A stretch of DNA of 64,000 bases from Atherix ibis (lineage: Eukaryota; Arthropoda; Insecta; Diptera; Athericidae). The stretch's first letter is position 1; every line of letters begins with the position of its first letter. A program made the translations under genes and the position numbers. Shown here in pieces: positions 58,640 through 64,000 of the stretch. The stretch spans positions 59,120,220-59,184,219 of the forward strand of contig OY282609.1 in the NCBI GenBank assembly GCA_958298945.1, given 5' to 3'. The notes under the pieces were generated by a model, which did not search any database, had not been told where the DNA came from, and saw nothing but the letters and a program-made list of their open reading frames with translations.

Positions 58640-60410
58640 TATAAAAGAGAAATTTCCTTTTTTAGTCCATATAAAAGAGAAATTTCCTTTTTTAGTTTTA
58701 GGAAACTTTTTTAGTTTCAGGAAACTTAAAAGAAGGTGAGACTTGTTTTTAAAAAAAATTCCATTTTTTCTCAAAAAAGGTATTTTTTTTATAATTTGGA
58801 CAATTCAAATTTCCCTTATTAGAAAAAATCTATTGTTTTTTAAAAATTTCGCTCTTTCCCTTCAAAATAAAAATTTCCTTCATAATTTGGGCTTCTTTTA
58901 TTTCGCAAACCAAACTAACATATTTTCTTATAGAAATGAATTGTATTATTAAAAAAATTATTAAAATTTTTTCAATAATTCGGGTTTTCAAAATTATAAA
59001 ATTTTTTTTTTTTTGTATTTTTTCAATAATTTCTCTCTTCTCCATCAAAAGGGACTTTTCCCTTATCATTTGTAAAACAACAAATATTTATATTAAAGAA
59101 ATGAAACTAACTAGTCCAACAGAAAATATATTAAAGAAATGAAAAAAAAAATTTTTTGCATTTTTGGAAAAAATTTCCTTTTTTTTGAAAAAAGGAAATT
59201 TTTTTTATAATTTTGAAAACCCAAATTTCTCTTATTACCTTAGCAAAAACAATATTTATTAGAAATGAGAAAAAATCTTTGGTTTTTGGTCAAAATTCCC
59301 TCTTACCCCTCCTGAAAGGGAAATTTTCTTTCTCAAGCCGGACGAGCAAATTTTTTTGGATAGAAATGAGAATTTTTTTGGTATTTTTGGAAAAATTTAC
59401 CATTTTTTTCCTGAAAAAATGAAATTTTTTTTGTAGTTTTGAAAACCCAAATTTCTCTTATTGCGTTAGCAAAAACAATATTTAGTAGAAATCAGAAAAA
59501 ATCTTTGGTTTTTTGGTCAAAATTACCTCTTAATACTTCAAAGGAAAATTTTCTTCCTCAAGCCAAAAGCACAAATTTTTTTAAAATAAAAAATATTTTT
59601 TTGGTATTATTGTATGAAAAAAAATTCTTCAGTTTTTGGTCAAAATCCCCTCTTACCCCTCGAAGGGAAATTTTCTTTCTCAAGGCAGACAAACAAATTA
59701 GTTTGGATAGAAATGAGTATTTTTTGGTATTTTTGGAATAATTTCCCTTTTTCTCCTGAAAAAAGAATTTTTTTTGATATTTTAAAAGCCCAAATTTCTC
59801 TTATTGCGTTAGCAAAAAAAATATTTAGTAGAAATCAGAAAAAAATCTTTAGTTTATGGTCAAAATTACCTCTTATCTATCTCTCAAAGGAAAATTTTCT
59901 TCCTCAAGCCAAAAGCACAAATTTTTTTAAAATAAAAAAGATTTTTTTTGGTATTTTTGGAAAAATTTCCCTTTTTTTCCTGAAAAAATAAATTTTTTTT
60001 TGTAATTTTGAAAACCCAAAATTCTCTTATTGCGTTAGCAAAAAAAATATTTAGTAGAAATCAGAAAAAATCTTTGGTTTTTGGTAAAAATTCCCTCTTA
60101 CCTCGCCCAAAGGGAAATTTTTTTCCGCAAGCTAGACAAACAAATTTTGTTGTATAGAAATGAGAATTTTTTTTGGTATTTTTGGAAAAATTTCCATTTT
60201 TCTCCTGAGAAAAGGCAATTTTTTTGTAATTTTGATCACCCAATTTTCTCTTAATACGATAGCAAAAATCATATTTTGGTCAAAATTCCCTCTTACCCCT
60301 CCTCAAAGGGAAATTTTCTTTCTCAAGCCAGATAAACACATTTTTTTGGAAATGAGACCTACAAAAACACAAAAAAAAATATTTTTTTGGGAAAAAATGT
60401 CTCGTTTATG
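58640..60410. repeat. Satellite-like tandem array, about 225-bp unit
   Basis: The anchor CCCAAATTTCTCTTATT (or variant) starts at 59220, 59446, 59789, 60015 and 60239, with steps of 226, 343, 226 and 224. The 343-bp step is one unit plus about 117 bp. Each unit has GCAAAAACAATATTTAGTAG, CTTTGGTTTTTGGTCAAAAT, GGGAAATTTTCTTTCTCAAG and TTTTTGGTATTTTTGG. At the left edge a 33-bp motif is directly doubled (58639-58705). Several open frames of 60-125 codons arise because the unit length is nearly a multiple of three; they are not genes. Confidence 0.92.
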
Positions 60411-60419
60411 GACTTACAA

Positions 60420-62010
60420 AACTTAATAACTTTGATAAATTCCCTTGATAAACCCTCAATTTATAAAAATTCAGAACACCATTTGTCATCTTCTAAAATG
60501 GAGCTTGCAAAAATTATTTTTGTGAAATTAAGAATTTTTTTTAAAAATCACCTTATTTCCTCTATAAGAGATACTGTAATGTTAAAATAAACTTAAAAAA
60601 CATTGGAAAAAAATTTCATTACGCATGAAAATGTTCATTATTATTGTCGTTATTATAAAATATTATCAAGAGACAGATTATCGGAGAAATTTTCAATTCA
60701 AGAAGAAAAAAATATAATTTATGGAGGTTTTTTTTGCAAAGAAGGACATTTTATGGGATGATAACAAAAATACATAAAATTTCCGAAAAGATCTCTGCAA
60801 AGCAACAACAAGGAAAAGAACAATATATAGAAAAGAATAAAACATATTTTTATTAATACTCTTCAGTAAGCCATTTTTAGGATAATAAATGCACTCTCAT
60901 TCAGAATTCTTTAAAAGATGAAGGACCAACCAAACGGAACGCGGACATTGAACTTGACAGAAAATGAGGATAGCACAAAATCCGATTTAATTTGTTTAGA
61001 CATTTTTTTTTCTTCAATTTTAATTTATTGATCCTTTTTTTTATTTTGTTTTATTTTTACTTAGTAAATACGCAGTACTCTAGTTAAATCCCCAGTAGAG
61101 AATTTTCCGAACCAATAAAATTATACAATTTCTTCTCAATTCGATGCACGAGTAAAAGTGCGGATTTGCAGAGAAGAGGATAAAATATTTACTTTGGGGC
61201 AGCTCGTTTCTCTTGTTAAAGGAATTAAGAAATATTAAAATGTAAACCGATATTGGTCCTTCCGATACTATACAGTAGAGGCACGTGGACTTGAAGAACC
61301 AATCGTTCAGTGAAGATGGTAGAAAGTTTGCGCCTTTTTACGTCTTAGTTTTTTTTTTTTTTGTTTATTTACCAGTGAGCTTTGGATTTTGGTTCATTCG
61401 GCATGTGGATACTTATTCCGCACAAGGACGTTTTTTTCATAATGCGACCATATCTCGTTCGTTATGGGAAAAAACCATAAAGAAAAACGTTTAAGTAACC
61501 GGAATATAAGCGAAATGTTCCTTTTTTGGAAATACAAAATGGAAAAATATGGAAATATTGCCGAATAATTTTATGTTTTTTTGTTACTATTTTTTATTGT
61601 ATTTTTTTTTACAGATACAGATAATGTTCAAATCATTGACAATGGATCTTTATTTAGTCGTAAATTTAAAAAGAATATCTTATAATACGAAGAGAACATT
61701 TTTTATATCAATTGTGAAATTAATGTTGCTGGTGTAGATACGAAAATAAATTTAGTGCAGAACGAATTTTTAACAATAAATAAAATTTAAATATTTTATT
61801 TAAAAAAAAAATAAATATAAAAGAAGAAGTAAGATTGACTTTTGCTCTCCAAATAGGCAAAAAGTCGTACAAAAATTAATTTGAAATAAAAAGAAAAATT
61901 CCACAAGAGAAAGTGTGATTTTTTTAACATTATCAGAAACTATTATTATTATTGCAATTTAATTTTCTTGTTTTTTTTTTTTTTTGTGAACATTTAAATA
62001 TAAAAATCGT
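60420..62010. other. AT-rich non-coding stretch
   Basis: No gene recognised; the short frame at 61285-61494 is interrupted by a T14 run that looks like non-coding DNA. Confidence 0.5.
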
Positions 62011-62015
62011 TCAAA

Positions 62016-62309
62016 GTGGAGAGAAAAAAATTTCGTCCTTTCGATAAGCTTAAATGGTCATTTCTGACTGGTGGCAATAGTAATAGCGTCTGTAGTAGGA
62101 TTGGTGGTGTTCTTAAGAAAGAGTGTTTATCGAATGTAAAAATATGTGAAACGTGTCTTTTCGAAAAGCGTATTAAAAATAAAACCACTAAAACGGAGGG
62201 TCTAACATTTGCATTACTGGCAGGCCCCATGGGCCAGGCTGCTAGTATGTGTCGATTTCGTGGATGTCGCTACAAGAAAGGAAAAACAGGTACAATGAGT
62301 ATAGCCTAA
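62016..62309 (+). CDS. Small ORF of unknown function, possible exon
   Basis: A 97-codon frame in a patch less AT-rich than its surroundings. It starts MERKKFRPFDKLKWSF and has a CETCLFEKR stretch, LTFALLAGPMGQAAS, and CRFRGCRYKKGKT. The Cys pairs (C-x2-C, C-x4-C) and Arg/Lys content are not a family I recognise. GGTACAATGAG at 62288-62298 could serve as a splice donor. No initiator or polyadenylation context supports it. It may equally be a transposon fragment. Confidence 0.25.
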   Translation: MERKKFRPFDKLKWSFLTGGNSNSVCSRIGGVLKKECLSNVKICETCLFEKRIKNKTTKTEGLTFALLAGPMGQAASMCRFRGCRYKKGKTGTMSIA

Positions 62310-63794
62310 GAACCTTAGATTATGGAGTATAAGCATAGACAATTCAAGCTACTCACACTAATCAAATGATGCATAACTGGTCAAAGGTATTATTTTTAGA
62401 TAGGGGGAAATTTTCTATTTTTGTACATACTGAAAGAAAATTTTTTTAGTTCAATAAATAGAAAAATAGATGTCAGGCGCAACAGCTAAAAAAAAATTTT
62501 TATAAATTTGTAGATTTGTATTTCCGTTTATTCTACTTTGTTTTTTTTGTGCTTCAAAGTATTTATATTAAATTTTAATAGTTTTTAAAGTTAAAATAGT
62601 ATATTTTTAATATACATTTAAAGCAACGTGCTTCACATAGCTTCATATTAAGCTAATAGATGGGGTAAGGGTATGTAGATGTTATTTTTGGTTCTTTCCA
62701 ATTCCACTGGATTTTTTGGTTTCATGTTGGGCGACGATTGTCTATCCATATACTCTATAATCTAATCTAAGAACTGTCATTATTTTTAATTACGATTGTT
62801 ATTATTATTATTATTAACATTATTACTCTTAAAAAAGAATAAATATAATTTTTAAATAATAAAAAAAACTCTTTTTGAACATTATCGTAAAGTCTAATTA
62901 ATAAAATTATTTCGAAAGCATTCAAGACACAAATTTTTTTCCATAAATATTTATTAGATACGGAATTTTTAGAAAGTTTTATGTTCAATATTAAAAAATA
63001 TTCGTAATTTGAGTATCTTTTCTTAGGTTTGTGGTTAATGGGCTGATAGGAAATCATTGCTTTTTGAGTTTAAAATAATGAGTTTTATGAAATTGTCTTG
63101 TTGGAATTGTACACTTTCTATGAAAAGGATATACCTAATTAAAAACATGCCTAAAATTGATCTCTTATTTCAAATAAGTCCTCTTTATCCAATCTAAGTA
63201 CTACAAGAAAATAAGATACCACCACTAGACTTGGCTTAGGTACACGGGGTTTACCAAACCCGAAGGTTCACGTTCGATTATATCCAAAAATTAAGCTTTA
63301 TAGTATTAAAATATATGGACTTAAATCATCTTATACCAAAGAATATCTTTTCAGTATTTTCAATGTCGTTTGAGAAATCTTTGCTTTTTTAGTTGGAAAA
63401 TAATGAAATTTTTTGTAGAAAAATGAAAAAGCATATTAAAGTAAGCCTCCTTCATTTTGTTATAATAAAGAACTTCCAAGTTAAAATGCTATAAAAATAA
63501 ATTTTGGTACTAGTATAAAATTAACTCAAGACATTTGATCTTCTCCCAGCGCGTTAAATATCATGAAAAAATTATAATTTTTCTGCCTTTTTGTAAATAA
63601 TTTCAAGGATTGCGTTTATCATCTTATCCTTAAGGAATTTCTCTAGGCTTTGCTCATTTTTACTTTGTAGTTTTAGTGCGAAAATTGTGAAAATATTTAA
63701 AAGGATATTATTTAATATTTTCCGGAATCTATCCATCAACATTTCAAAAATCCAACTGATTTATTAGATTTTGAAATGTTGAAGGATATTTCTA
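62310..63794. other. AT-rich non-coding stretch with a palindrome next to a mariner
   Basis: No gene. An imperfect inverted repeat (about 63730-63787, arms reading 'atcc-t-caacatttcaaaa-tc') lies 8 bp from the start of the terminal mariner. Confidence 0.55.
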
Positions 63795-64000
63795 ACAGTT
63801 CGGCTGAAAAGTTTAGAACGAAACACAGTAGAAATATTTTTTTTTGCAAAATTCATTTTTATTATTCAACATAGATGCCTTCGAGGGCGATACAGCGATT
63901 ATAGCGATCTTCCAACTTTTCGATACCATTTTTATAGTACTCTTTCGGTTTTGCCTCAAAATAGGCCTCAGTTTCATCATCGGTCTTAAATTTCTTGCCA
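63795..64000 (-). mobile_element. Mariner, irritans-like, cut by window end
   Basis: It begins after TA with ACAGTTCGGCTGAAAAGTTT, close in form to the irritans (Himar1-type) terminal repeat ACAGGTTGG-TGATAAGT. The minus strand then codes KFKTDDETEAYFEAKPKEYY, KNGIEKLEDRYNRCIALEGI and YVE before a stop, the normal C-terminus of a mariner transposase. No lesion is seen in the 50-60 codons visible. The rest lies beyond the window. Confidence 0.85.

Noticed and set aside
59213..59991. Three successive open frames with similar proteins
   Set aside because: They are units of the 225-bp tandem array; unit length near a multiple of three repeats the frame.
61285..61494. 69-codon frame with a Phe run
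   Set aside because: The Phe run is a T14 homopolymer; the flanks look non-coding.

Overview
The window reads as repeat-dominated, strongly AT-rich chromosomal DNA from an insect, most likely a dipteran. The mixture of elements points that way: many mariner lineages including D,D41D copies, Jockey-like and other non-LTR retrotransposon relics, a short Helitron-like element and several local satellites. I found no intact host gene, rRNA or tRNA gene, and nothing prokaryotic. Species and chromosome cannot be named from the sequence alone.

Layout. Positions 1-640 hold the reverse-strand relic of a LINE cut by the window edge. 1510-2452 is a mariner with a large in-frame internal deletion. About 2690-3620 is a scrambled D,D41D relic, and 3620-5985 is AT-rich with a trinucleotide repeat and a possible TATA-less promoter. 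A second LINE relic spans 5985-7060, followed by about 4 kb of AT-rich DNA. An unclassified repeat and a probable LINE tail lie at 10960-11822, and a near full-length D,D41D mariner at 13004-14289. At 17816-19813 one mariner sits inside another. A degenerate tandem repeat with a mariner scrap is at 21500-22430 and a 147-159 bp satellite at 26335-27520. At 27907-29940 a mariner is inserted in a LINE.

The right half holds a nearly intact but frameshifted mariner (31247-32518), a plus-strand Jockey relic (33270-34830), a satellite with alternating short and long monomers (36500-38500), a possible unidentified host exon (40389-40580), a short Helitron-like element (42446-43015), a minus-strand Jockey relic (43600-44960), a second copy of the 2.7-kb D,D41D relic (45020-45470), a tandem-repeat field carrying two mariners (49250-53000), a truncated mariner (55968-56725), a ~225 bp satellite (58640-60410) and the end of an irritans-like mariner at the right edge.

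How it fits together. The window is a graveyard and stratigraphic record of transposons, not a functional gene system. At least seven mariner lineages are present, and every copy seen whole has lost coding capacity through frameshifts, stops or internal deletions. Nesting gives relative ages: the LINE at 27907 predates the mariner in it, the TTGGG-type mariner at 17816 predates the CGAGGGTCATTC-type mariner in it, and the 49-53 kb tandem array predates its two mariners. The best novel signal is a pair of precise palindromes at deletion junctions inside the older mariner at 17816-19813, with a short inverted segment, suggesting fold-back synthesis during failed gap repair.
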